From the NCBI GenBank assembly GCA_963576735.1, contig OY755187.1:1178001-1242000 (forward strand): 64,000 nt of DNA. Reading direction: 5' to 3'. Position numbers and translations under genes: made by a program. Origin of the DNA: Bedellia somnulentella. Its lineage: Eukaryota > Arthropoda > Insecta > Lepidoptera > Bedelliidae. Under the pieces are notes generated by a model that was not told the DNA's origin, searched no databases, and was given only the letters and a program-made list of their open reading frames with translations. The first letter of the stretch is position 1; each line of letters starts with the position of its first letter. Positions 10,654-20,880 of the stretch are shown in pieces.

Positions 10654-10772
10654 TCTATACTTATAATAAATCTGTAGAGAGGTCAATTCTGTACATTAAA
10701 TATATTTTCAAAATAACTATCAGGTGGTGATTAGGGATCGATACTGATGCCAAAAATGCAATCAGTAAATTT

Positions 10773-10807
<35 letters not shown>

Positions 10808-11648
10808 TTCTGTCTGTCTGTCTGTCTGTCTGTCTGTGTGTCGGTTTGTATGTTCCTTATGGAAACAAAAACGACTCGACGGATTTTAACGAAACTTGGT
10901 ACAAATATTCTTCATACTCCCGCGCAGGTTTTTGTATACTTTCCAGCAGAGAAGTAAAGGGGAATTTTGGGAAATTTGGGGAAAACGGGAGAAGTTACTC
11001 CATTTTTTAAGCTTCCGTCGCGTGTGCAGCCTTAATGGTTAAACTTACATAGAAATCATGTGTGGCGGAAATATTCTTCATAAAATTATCTAAAAAAAAA
11101 TCCTCAACAGTATATGTCTATCTTTTATGGTTGACTCACAATAACACGTGTAATTCCTGATAGCTTAGCAGTTCGGAACATCCTGATTATATTTGTTTAC
11201 TCTTACGTTTGTAAACCTCTCACTCATCCCTAATTTAAAAAAGGTAACATTATTACCTATTCAATAAAAAAAGAATCATAGAAATCGGTAGACAAACACC
11301 GAAATTATACATAAAATAAGCCATCGCGCCCGTGATCGAAACCAAATCTTTACTAATTTACATATAACATACTAGATGGCGCCAGTAGTTGCATCCTACA
11401 TAACGAAATGATTTATAATAAATACTTCATGGCGTTTTATTCCAAAATTTGCTATTAAACGGAAATACTAAACCGTTCATTAAAGCGCATTCAAAATCAC
11501 CAAACTACACTGTTAAGGGAGTGCTATAAATTTAATAAATTGAAAACATTACGCTGAATTTCACAATGCTTGAGCAGTGACTGAAGAAAGAAACCTCAGA
11601 TATTTAAAAAAACAACGCTACCCGTGCGAAGCTGGGACGATCCACTAG
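10654..11648 (+). mobile_element. non-autonomous Helitron (995 bp)
   Basis: Begins TCTATACTTATAATAAATC directly after an A and ends with CTAG directly before a T, the Helitron signature, with no target duplication. The 5' part holds a (GTCT)n tract (about 10779-10840). The 3' end is GC-rich (GCGAAGCTGGGACG). It interrupts the LRR pseudogene frame. A second copy of the family lies in opposite orientation at 14210-15174. It carries no helicase gene. Confidence 0.88.
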
Positions 11649-11704
11649 TGTCTAAATAAATGTTTAAACAGAAATGTGACATATTTCATTTCAGTTCAGT
11701 TTAG

Positions 11705-11927
11705 TTCAGTCACGGCTATAAATCGCTCGAAGAGGAAAACAAATTCATCAGCCCCATTGGTAAGAGTATGGGGAAGATCTCTTAAAAATAAAGGTTTTGA
11801 TGGGTTCCGAACCACATTGCCCAAAAATCACTTAAAAACCCTCATTACAGTTAGTCGCCTTTGACGAACACCAACGATAATCAATAGGGTAGCACTATTC
11901 TAAGCCGACACTACACAACTCCGATAT
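11705..11927 (-). mobile_element. diverged copy of the abundant (GTAT)n-tailed SINE
   Basis: Recognisable by CACGGCTATAAATC at the left, a central GGTTTTGATGGGT, and CTAAGCCGACACTACACA at the right, which is the 5' head of the family read on the minus strand. Many substitutions and small deletions indicate an old copy. Confidence 0.65.
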
Positions 11928-12011
11928 TAATTATAAAAAAAATATATATGTATAATTTCTAATCTACAGAGGAAATTCGTATAACCTTATATTTAAAGAC
12001 AGGAAAATACA

Positions 12012-12070
12012 TGCATACATATACTCGCGGCTATAAATCCCTAGAAGGGGTAGCTAGTAGAGGTAGAAAC
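12012..12070 (-). mobile_element. SINE fragment (tail end only)
   Basis: Holds only the 3' part of the abundant family: CATACATATACTCGCGGCT, then the TCCCTAGAAGGGGTAGC block. The rest is missing. Confidence 0.6.
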
Positions 12071-12112
12071 AGTAGGTAGGAAGTAATCAGTAATGTAAAG
12101 AAAGAAAGAAGA

Positions 12113-12270
12113 AACATTTATTTACTTCCCTCATCGTTAACAACCATGATAAATTTACAACACGTATGACTTGAGAAAAGACAAATTGGTGTAGGCCCGA
12201 CCCAGGATTTGAACGTCATTGTGCGCACGATTAGTGGTGTTCTATAACCATTGAGCTATGACAGTTGCAG
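12113..12270 (-). mobile_element. tRNA-headed SINE fragment
   Basis: Read on the minus strand it begins with a tRNA-like head: an A-box-like TAGCTCAATGG (12252-12262) and a B-box-like GTTCAAATCC (12207-12216). The shared body GGGTCGGGCCTACACC follows, then sequence matching 43571-43932. It is a shorter, older copy of that family. Confidence 0.65.
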
Positions 12271-12789
12271 ATTACATATTCATATTATTTTTACCGCCAA
12301 GGGAAGACAAAGCTTAAAATGATAAAACGAAGACGAAATATTCACCTATTTACGAGATATTCAGCTACCATAATGGCTTAAAATATTCGTAATTGAAACA
12401 TAAAAGTAGATTCAACATTTCAGACGTAAAATATTTAAATTCCTTGAAATATGTGCACTCTATTTTCAATGGCGTCGAACATATTTCCGATATTTATTTG
12501 CGAGAAGGTGCATTTATCACAGGGTTGAACGGATGCAATGCATCGGTAGTATACCTTACATTCAGTGATATTATATTAATATTTGATGTATCGTCACTCC
12601 TTTTAAAGTAAAAAAAAAAGTAAAAGACATTTATTAAGCAAATTAACACACACACACACACACACACAAACGTAAAGAGCATGACACATAATAGAAAACA
12701 CAAAAATAAAAAAATATATAGGAAAAACATTAATTAACATTGCCAAAAGGGTGTCGTCTCAGCATGTTTATATGTCCTCACCGAAGGGT
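12271..12789. other. no gene; CA microsatellite
   Basis: Low-complexity AT-rich sequence with a (CA)n tract at about 12641-12668. I see no credible gene or recognisable element apart from the start of a diverged SINE near the right edge. Confidence 0.6.
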
Positions 12790-13033
12790 GCCGTCCAGTG
12801 CCGGCTTAGAATGTTCGCAGTGTAATGCCGGTTTAGAATGTCACTAAGGCAACTTAGGTTATGAATCTTTTTAAGTGGTTTTTGGGCGATGCGATTGGAG
12901 AGCCATCACCAACGATACTTTATGCCTACCATCTTGTCACCTATGAACTTCCAAATGTCGCTCAGGAGTGTCTATCTCTGAAGCTCTGGCTACCCCTTTT
13001 TGGGATTTATGGCCGAGAGTGTATGTATGTTTG
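12790..13033 (+). mobile_element. diverged SINE of the (GTAT)n-tailed family
   Basis: Head AGTGCCGGCTTAGAATG, middle TTTTTGGGCGATGCG, then CTCTGGCTACCCC and a GTATGTATG tail at 13020-13031. It belongs to a subfamily distinct from the copy directly downstream, which sits in its tail. Confidence 0.65.
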
Positions 13034-13295
13034 CTGTGTAGTGTCGGCTTAGAATGGCACTACCCCATTTCTTCCGGTGGGTGTACGTAAGAGGCGACTA
13101 ACGGTATTGGGGCTTTTAAGGGATTTTTGGGCGATGCGGTTGGAGACCCATCACCAACAACCTTTATTTTACCATCTTTTCCCCACTCAACTTCCAAAAG
13201 TGGCTGAGAAATTTCTAATTCCTTAGCACTGGCTACCCCTTCTAGGGATTTATAGCCGTGAGTATATGTATGTATGTATGTATGTACAAAGGGTT
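13034..13295 (+). mobile_element. SINE of the (GTAT)n-tailed family, near full length
   Basis: Clean copy of about 250 bp. It runs from head CTGTGTAGTGTCGGC through TTCTTCCGGTGGGTGTACG, GGCGATGCGGTTGGAGACC and CTTCCAAAAGTGGCTGAG to the tail GCCGTGAGTATATGTATG(TATG)n. It is inserted in or at the tail of the preceding diverged copy. Confidence 0.85.
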
Positions 13296-13319
13296 TAATC
13301 TTACTCGGAATCAGAACAC

Positions 13320-14213
13320 TTGACTATTGTCCACTTGGCTAGATATACTTACCATTGTAGTTATCATTTATATGCAGATGATATGCAATTATATTTATCA
13401 ATAAAACCAGACACACATTACCAAACAGTAAAAATTATAAATGATGATCTTAGCCGGATTTATGAGTGGTCAAACAAGAATGGTTTATCTCTGAACCCAA
13501 AAAAATCAAAATTCATGATCATAGGCACTAAAAATCAAAGAAACCAAATCCTAAGTAAAAATCCGGAAATCAAAATAAATGATATTTGTATAGAGGAGGT
13601 AAAATCAGCTCGTAATTTAGGTCTTTTGATGGACTCAGAGTTGAAATTTGAGGATCATGTTGTAGAGATGGTGCGTAATTGTTTTTATAGACTTAAACTG
13701 CTGTATAAAATCAGAAACTTTCTAAGTACATCTCTTAGAATTCAGCTATGTGAAAGCCTAGTGCTCAGCAGATTGAACTATGGTGACATAGTGTATGGCC
13801 CTTGTCTGCTTGTTAGGTCACAAAAACTGTTGCAACGTGTGCAGAACGCGTGTGCAAGATACTGCTTTAACATACCGCCTCGTACACACGTTACTCCTTA
13901 CATTAATGACGCTAACATGCTGAATCTTGCCAACAGAAGAAAACTCCATCTTGCCTCACTTCTTTTTAGTATTACTCATGCACAATGCCCTAAATATTTA
14001 TATAACAAGCTTGTCTGGTCGCGTGAAATCTCAGCGTATTCTACAAGGGCATCACCTTTTCTCCTGTTGGTTCAAAAACATAAAACAGCTGCATTTCGAG
14101 GTAGTTTTCGGTATGCGGCTACCAAATGCTGGAACAATATACCACCTCCCCTAAGAATACTTAAAACTATTGGTTCATTTAAGAAACAATATAAAATCAT
14201 ATTGTTAAACTAG
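13320..14213 (+). pseudogene. jockey-like ORF2 C-terminal fragment
   Basis: Starts just upstream of motif C, HLYADDMQLYLS (about 13357-13392), and continues into the thumb and C-terminal region (LNPKKSKFMI, NYGDIVYGP, GSFRYAATKCWNNIPPPL). The stop at 14211-14213 is made by the Helitron end. Removing the Helitron restores ten more codons and a stop at 15194-15196, with an ending that matches the related LINE at 50636-52135. Fingers, motif A and endonuclease are missing. Confidence 0.8.
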
Positions 14214-15174
14214 TGGATCGTCCCAGCTTCGCGCGGGTAGCGTTGTTTTTTAAATATCTGAGGTTTCTTTCTTCAGTCACTGCTCAAGCATTGTGAAATT
14301 CAGCGTAATGTTTTCAATTTATTAAATTTATAGCACTCCCTTAACAGTGTAGTTTGGTGATTTTGAATGCGCTTTAATGAACGGTTCAGTATTTCCGTTT
14401 AATAGCAAATTTTTGAATAAAACGCCATGAAGTATTTATAACAATCTAAAAATTAAATCATTACGTTATGTAGGATGCAACTACTGGCGCCATCTAGTAT
14501 GTTATATGTAAATTAGTAAAGATTTGGTTTCGATCACGGGCGCGATGGCTTATTTTATAAATAATTTCGGTGTTTATCTACCGATTTCTATGATTCCTTT
14601 TTTATTAAATAGGTAATAATGTTACCTTTTTAAATTAGGGATGAGTGAGAGGTTTACAAACGTAAGAGTAAACAAATAGAATCAGGATGTTCCGAACTGC
14701 TAAGCTATCTGGAATTACACGTGATATTGTGAGTCAACCGTAAAAGATAGACATATACTGTTGAGGATTTTTTTTTAGATAACTTTATGAAGAATATTTC
14801 CGCCACACATGATTTCTATGTAAGTTTAACCATTAAGGCTGCACACGCGACGGAAGCTTAAAAAATGGAGTAACTTCTCCCGTTTTCCCAAAATTTCCCA
14901 AAATTCCCCTTTACTTCTCTACTGGAAAGTACACAAAAACCTGCGCAGGAGTATGAAGAATAATTGCACCAAGTTTCGTAAAAATCCGTCGAGTAGTTTT
15001 TGTTTCCATAAGGAACATACAAACCGACAGACAGACAGACAGACAGACAGACAAAAATTTTACTGATTGCATTTTTGGCATCAGTATCGATCCCTAATCA
15101 CCACCTGATAGTTATTTTGAAAATATATTTCATGTACAGAATTGACCTCTCTACAGATTTATTATAAGTATAGA
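14210..15174 (-). mobile_element. non-autonomous Helitron, inverted copy
   Basis: Same family as 10654-11648 but reversed: CTAG at 14210-14213 after an A, and the complement of the TC start at 15173-15174 before a T. Internal sequence, including the (CAGA)n tract near 15030-15050, matches the first copy closely over about 960 bp. The two copies form a large inverted pair about 2.6 kb apart. Confidence 0.88.
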
Positions 15175-15645
15175 TAAACAGAAAAGTCAAAAATAGAAGC
15201 ATACTGGGAATATCTCTTTTTTTGTGTACCCAAACACACTAAAATTATATACAACACACACACATACATGTATATATAAACACACACATATATATGTAAA
15301 TATTATGAATATTATTATAAAATATATGTATTTAAGTATATTTTTATACCCTATTTAGATTATTTTGTTGCATTTGCGTTTGTTATAATTTATTGTTTTA
15401 TTTCTTATATTTTTTTTTCTTATGTATGCTTGTTTAGTCTAAGCGCTTGACGAACAAAGGCTGCACTAGAATATCAGCGTTGTGGCAGCGGCCTAACAAG
15501 CCCTGTCATAACATTAAGCTGAAGTGTACGCCAATTCGTTTCCACTTATTGTTATTAGCTATAAGATCTGATTGTTTTGTTTTCATATGTGATTTGTGGT
15601 AACGAATAAATGTTTTTTTCATTTTCATTTTATTTTCATTTTTAT

Positions 15646-16430
15646 ATACCCCATAGATAGGTCTAGTGCGGGTTGGCACACTTCAAAAACTACTTACTTA
15701 ATTACGCTAGAGTAGCCGGGACTGACGGCGTTTTGTGTATTGAATCAGCAGCAATTAATTAACAGCGTACTCACACGATTGACTCTACGACCTCTGTTCT
15801 CCGTATCATGAGTGTGTATATTAATAATTAATATCTGTTCAGGAGCCTTTATACAAAAACAACCCTGATGTGATCGAAATTGAGGAAGTTTCATACAAAC
15901 TTTAATTTCCCATAATTCCCGTTTCCGCGGGAATTTAGGGAATTCCTTTCTTAGTGCATCTCTACGGTAGCTAATCTACGTCCCTTTCTTTCAAATGCAT
16001 ATTTGTAATTCTTTGTTCTTGGTCTTTAGTAGATAATCGGACGACGATGTAACTATTTGAAGCCGAAAAAGCGAGAAGCCTGTAAAATACATCTAATGGC
16101 TATATCCGTGTCCGACAAGCTGTTGTATAATTGGAGCATCTTTGGTCTAGCAGATCTACTCCAATTTTGGTCTGATTGTAGAAAAGTATAATTTACGGTT
16201 TTTTGGTAGCCTCGTCAACTTCTGGCATGTGATGTACAGGGTGTAATTGTAACGAACTGGTTTCCATGAAAATTACGATTAATTATCACGTATAGAGTCA
16301 GAATTCGTTAAAAAAAACACACTTATTTTTTTTCAAATTTTGTTTAAATTTGCACTAAGAAAGTAGTACTATTGACACCAACACGCTTAATGTGTGAGTG
16401 AAACGCGATGACAAGGCGGGCGAGTGTGGG
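15646..16430. other. no gene recognised
   Basis: Intergenic or old-repeat sequence. Contains TAGTGCGGGTTGGCACAC near 15665 and a palindromic CCCGTTTCCGCGGG near 15919, which look like repeat remnants. No ORF with protein features. Confidence 0.5.
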
Positions 16431-16703
16431 TGATTCAATTCAATTTTTCTTCAATGGCCTTTGACCGTGTTTAAACACAGTTACTTTGCCAACGTCCAGT
16501 GAAAAGAAAACACATATTGTTAAGTTAAGAAAATTTTGAAACTAATTAACAGACACTGAACATTCATGGTTGAAAAATAAAATAAATATTAACAACAAAA
16601 TATTTACTACAAAATTAACAATATGAACAAAAAGAATGTATTATAATTTTATATTATGGACCTTGATGAAATGACACAAAGTTTTAATGAAAGGGGTATA
16701 TAT

Positions 16704-17620
16704 GTCGTAGGATGATTTGATTTTTAGGTTTTTTGCAAAAAACCTACGGATTTTGCAAAAATCCGGATAATTAGACAACGGTTATAATATTTTCTAATCT
16801 TACTAGGTTTTTTGCAAAAAAACTAGTTGGTTTAGTAAGATTGTACTTCTTTAATGCTGATTGGCTGATTTCTTATTGCTCGCCTACACTTATTCTGATT
16901 GGTTCGTCATTGTGGTATTGAGATATTATAGCTAGAGTTATAAAGGGTAAGAATTAACAATACTTATTTGATACTAGGAATTAAATATATGTTTTTACTC
17001 TTTTCTTGGAGTAAAATTACAATCACGTTCGGACAAATTATACACAGATCAAGTTACCTCAAACTAAGTAACACTTGTATTATGGGATACTAACTCAGCG
17101 ATATATTTAATATAATAATACACATATGTAATAGACATATGCTCATCACATAAATGTTGCTCTCAGCGGGAATCAAACCCGCAACCTCCAGACCGAAAAG
17201 GTAGTCATAGTCACCTATCCACTCGGCCACGGACGTCTTCAATATAGGTAGGAACAAAAAAGTAAGTACGTTTTAAATTGTAGTATTGAGGTATTACAGC
17301 TAGAGTTATAAAGGAAAATGACAATTCTATTTTTATACTTAGGAACTTTTTGTAACTAAAATTAAAATAACAATCAAGGAAGTACGTTTTAATTAACAAC
17401 CAATCAGAGATGACGTGTTTATGAGGCACTGCAATCGACCAATCAGTGTACAGTATTCATAAAACTGACATTTCATTTCGGAGTCATAGTAAAGCAACTA
17501 GTGTTTTTGCAAAAATCCTAGTAAGATTAGAAAATATTATAACCGTTGTCTAATTATCCGGATTTTTGCAAAATCCCTAGGTTTTTTGCAAAAAACCTAA
17601 ACATCAAATCATCCTACGAC
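16704..17620. mobile_element. inverted-repeat element W1 carrying a tRNA-like segment
   Basis: About 917 bp. Ends GTCGTAGGATGATTTGAT and its complement; terminal repeats about 110-130 bp. Each arm has internal palindromes such as GGTTTTTTGCAAAAAACC and TTTTGCAAAAATCC. Target sequence is a TATA run, so duplication length is ambiguous (TA or ATATAT). A second copy (62388-63309) lies in reverse orientation. The middle carries a tRNA-like segment in both copies. No transposase. Confidence 0.82.
17159..17240 (-). repeat. tRNA-like segment inside W1
   Basis: The minus strand reads GTCCGTGGCCGAGTGGATAG (A box, D-arm style) and 3' of it GCGGGTTTGATTCCCGC (T arm with B box). The spacing suggests a Leu/Ser-like long variable arm. 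Acceptor-stem pairing is poor, so this is more likely a captured SINE head or tRNA relic than a working tRNA gene. The same segment occurs at 62796-62877. Confidence 0.55.
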
Positions 17621-18027
17621 ATATACAAAACAAAGTAAACATTTAAAATTAGTAGGAAGAGGGATGAAAGGAGGCAAAACATCATATAAAGAAAATAATA
17701 AATTAGGACATGCGAAAAAAATATGGTCAACTGTTCCTTCATCTAATCCACACTCGCAAATCGAACTGTCCCTTATCCTTATTTTAGCAAGGTGAACCGG
17801 AGTACACGAATGACCTAAACGAAGTCTACAAATAGTGGATGCTACCCCGAGTGTGGGTGATGCGTATATGCAACTCAGCTGACAGCTGCGACCCGCCACG
17901 CCCCCGCTGACCCTTAACCGGCGGTCAAATCAAATCAAGGCCAGTAAAGTAATCAATCGAACTTAGCTTCTAACTTATATCTTCTTATTTTTTACATGTT
18001 ATTATTTGACGTGATAAATTTGAATAA

Positions 18028-18120
18028 CAATACCCCATAGTTAATACTGCGTTGGAATGCGGCAGTATGTTCAGAGAAAAATTCATAATTCGTAAATATC
18101 GCCGCGAAATTCAAAATCTG
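18028..18120 (+). repeat. dispersed repeat, copy 1
   Basis: Shares AATACCCCATAGTTAATACTG and GCCGCGAAATTCAAAA, in the same order, with 19549-19665. Looks like an old unnamed dispersed element. The bases around it hold nothing else I recognise. Confidence 0.45.
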
Positions 18121-18184
18121 TATGTATCAAGTCGGGCGGGCTTGTCGGCATTTCATCAAAGGAACAGTATTAGTACTAAGTTAG

Positions 18185-18814
18185 TAGACATGGGCGTTTT
18201 CGTTTTTTAATGCAATCCGATTTGTATCGGATTTTAGATTTTGAAATCGATTTCAAAATCCGATTTCGGAAATCCGATTTCCATAGCGCTTCACGTGGTA
18301 GATTGCCATAGCTCGTACATACAATTGGATTTTGAATGCGATGTGATATGGATGCGATCCACACTACACCATAAAAATCAAGAATATTTCGTTAGCAGTA
18401 TGCGTGCATGCATTATGTTTATGAATTTTATGATACATTTAAGTTTATTGATTAACATTTTAAGAAATAGGAGTTGTTGGGGCCCGAAGTTGGTTTATGA
18501 AATAAAACTAACTAAACCTAGGTATCTGGAATCTAAAATCCAAATCTAATGAAATTAGTGCTATCTTTTTTTCTCCGCTATAAAACTGTTGGTTTGATAG
18601 GGATGGTGCGAATTTTTGATCTTACATACCTAAGCCAGAATTCGTTTGGTCGGATTTTGGTTTGATTGATTTGGATTGGATGCGGGCGATTAGTTTTGTT
18701 TGTTTGAGGTTTGGATATTTGGAAATCGGATTTCTGTGTTCAAGAAAACGATACAAACGATTTGTGAATGAAATCCGATTTTAGATTGGATTTGATAAAT
18801 CGGACCCATGTCTA
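18185..18814. mobile_element. hAT-type MITE (630 bp) with 8-bp TSD
   Basis: Flanked by an exact 8-bp duplication TAAGTTAG (18177-18184 and 18815-18822). Ends TAGACATGGGC and GACCCATGTCTA form an imperfect terminal repeat. Internal sequence is rich in AATCCGATTT in both orientations, giving many short hairpins. An 8-bp TSD fits the hAT superfamily. No transposase. Confidence 0.82.
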
Positions 18815-18822
18815 TAAGTTAG

Positions 18823-19275
18823 TTGTTTGTAGCTCATTGTGTTAGTGTTGCTTATGATTGGATGCCACTTTGATTTTTCGCATTAATTTTCGGAGTGTGA
18901 GTTCAGTTTTAGTATCTTTTATGAAGTGAACTGCCTGAAAAACACAATGGCTACATTCAGTGTTAGTGTTTTATAATGTTAATTCTCAAAATGTTCTGCG
19001 TTTTGCGCAAATAAAGGTGATAGCCCGGATCTGCCACTGCCAATCAAAACGGGGTGAGTTATTTTTATTAATAAAATCTTTAGTTAACTGTGATAGAGTA
19101 CAGATACACCCGTTTAGAGCCCTTTAGCCCCGAGAGAGTTTAGTAAACACCAAGAACTCCTCCAATTTCGATGTCGGTTAATGAATGAATAGGTATCTCT
19201 TGCGCACTTTATTTTATGCCACGTAAATGCATCGTTTCGAGGGTCTCTATTTGTTTTTAACTTTATTATCTCATG
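18823..19275. other. no gene recognised
   Basis: Sequence between the hAT MITE and LINE 3' scraps; no ORF with protein features and no clear repeat. Confidence 0.5.
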
Positions 19276-19345
19276 AAGTACATACATTACATACATACTC
19301 ACGCCGTTACTTCCCATTGGGGAGGCAGAGACGTAAAGTAAAACA
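19276..19345 (-). mobile_element. RTE-like LINE 3' terminus fragment
   Basis: Minus strand ends in GCGTGAGTATGTATGTAATG after CTGCCTCCCCAATGGGAAG, a diverged version of the last 50 bp of the RTE-like LINE at about 38800-38850. Confidence 0.55.
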
Positions 19346-19422
19346 AAAATAGCGGTAGCTGATTATTTAGGACGACAGTTTTGTTATAATCGTCGGTGTT
19401 AATTAATAGAGATAGATTTTTT

Positions 19423-19545
19423 ACATACATATTCTCACGCCATTAGTTCCCATTGGGGTAGGCAGAGACTATCGATCGCCATTTCGTACGATCCTGGCAA
19501 ACCTCTCTAACTTTGTTTATTAATCTTTTTACTTGAAAATGATTG
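19423..19545 (-). mobile_element. 5'-truncated RTE-like LINE (3' end only)
   Basis: Minus-strand match to 38738-38850: AGAGAGGTTTGCCAGGATCG, then the GATCGATAGTCTCTGCCTAC block, and the tail GCGTGAGAATATGTATG. It encodes only the last 25 or so codons of ORF2 plus the tail. Confidence 0.7.
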
Positions 19546-19548
19546 AAT

Positions 19549-19665
19549 TACACTACCCCATATTTAATACTGGATTGAAAAACGAGGCGACTAAGACCAC
19601 AGCCTCACCAGGCGCGGCGATAAGTTCAAAAAAAAATCAAACATAGCCGCGAAATTCAAAAAAAT
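19549..19665 (+). repeat. dispersed repeat, copy 2
   Basis: Second copy of the repeat at 18028-18120, with CTACCCCATATTTAATACTG and GCCGCGAAATTCAAAA. From here to 20152 I see no gene. Confidence 0.45.
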
Positions 19666-20696
19666 TTTGCATTGCTGTCATAGTGCGGTTCATACGGTCA
19701 CGAGCAAGTGTGCGCAAGACTAGATGGTCACATGACGCGCCCGCTGTTCTCTGTGTGTGGGTGAGACATTATACGGGTAGGAGTGTGTGCGCTAGGCTAG
19801 TGTAGATAACCACAGTTTTCCATCTGATGGAGAAAGTAAGTTTTTCTGCTAAAGCGGTTTTAACCTTTTTGTTTATTTCATATGGTCCACCATATGAAAT
19901 ATTAGCATTAAACTTTAATATACGAATTAATATTGAAGTAACAATTGCCGTCAAACTAACACGCTGTATACTCGATACTGTGATCACTGCTTGAATTTGC
20001 TTAGGAATCTTTTGTAAAGCCAAAAACCAAAGCTACATTCATCGTTTGGTATTTTTTTTCTCATCCGAATCGTCTTCCTCCAACCAACACTCAAAAATTC
20101 TGTCACTAGGTGTCATCTTTACCCAAAACTATAACAATGAAAAAAATGACACAACCACCTACCATACGACTCTCAGACGCAAGACGATAGTTTATCAATT
20201 ATTATTATTAGAGACCTACACGCGCCCCTACAACCTCGACGAGCGATTGCGTGGTACTTACAGACGCAGGGGGAAGGTACAGGAAAGCACGGGTCCGTCT
20301 AGTTCGTTCTGTCCTACCGTTTGTTCTACCGGTAGGACAGACCGGACAAAAATAGTCCGTTCTGTTCGACAGCGTAGTCGAACAGAACGGACTACGAAAA
20401 AAGTGTCCGGTTTGTTAGACAAGAGATTGTTTTGAGTGATGGGTATTTACCAAGGTACGATAAGTAAATTATTTTCTAAACTTAACTTATACTTATAGTT
20501 CATAAATTTCTACCATGTTCAAAACATAAAGGGGTAAAAAGACTTAGAAATTATTTTGAGTTTTGTATGTATTTTTAATGCCTGGCGGGACTTGTGAAAT
20601 TTTCGAGAGTGTAAAAACATCAGTAGAAAGAAAAACTTAGAATAATTTCTATTAAAAATTAAATAATGCCCAAAACTATTTCCGCGGTAATATAGT

Positions 20697-20880
20697 AACG
20701 ATCTTGATAGCTCAATGGAAAAGATCACTCCCTCTGATGCTGATAAACATGTGATCAAATCCAGAGGCACCCATAAGGTAGGGTGACTGAATTTTAATCA
20801 TAAATATAGGATAGATAAAGAAAAGATTCGACACTAGCGGCGATCGAACCCGCGACCTCCGGGTGTACGGCCCGTATATA
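20697..20880. repeat. tRNA-like SINE-head remnants
   Basis: Plus strand 20709-20762 has A-box-like GATAGCTCAATGG and B-box-like GATCAAATCC. Minus strand 20835-20875 has a B-box-like GGTTCGATCGC. They look like decayed SINE heads; cloverleaf pairing is weak. Confidence 0.4.

Larger units (their letters stand above)
13320..15645 (+). mobile_element. 5'-truncated jockey-like LINE split by a Helitron
   Basis: Starts abruptly near the RT active site and contains the C-terminal part of ORF2 (13320-14209, then 15175-15196). A 3' UTR of about 450 bp ends with AATAAA at 15605-15610 and TTTTCAT repeats to about 15645. A Helitron (14210-15174, minus) sits ten codons before the original end of the frame. 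Confidence 0.8.
16641..17899 (-). pseudogene. LINE ORF2 C-terminal fragment, split by element W1
   Basis: On the minus strand 17899-17621 reads ICRLRLGHSC...CECGLDEGTVDHIFFACPNL, the Cys/His-rich terminal segment typical of insect R1/jockey/I-type LINE ORF2 proteins (C-x-C...H-x4-C). After removal of the 917-bp element at 16704-17620 the frame appears to run on to a stop at 16641-16643. No RT motif remains. Confidence 0.6.

Noticed and set aside
10747..11010. ORF with LSVCLSVCLSV repeats
   Set aside because: Translation of the (GTCT)n tract in the Helitron.
17211..17429. Minus-strand 72-codon ORF
   Set aside because: Spans the tRNA-like segment and non-coding interior of element W1; no protein features.
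20046..20435. 129-codon ORF
   Set aside because: Runs through the hairpin cluster of element T; Arg/Thr-rich repeats mirror the palindromes.
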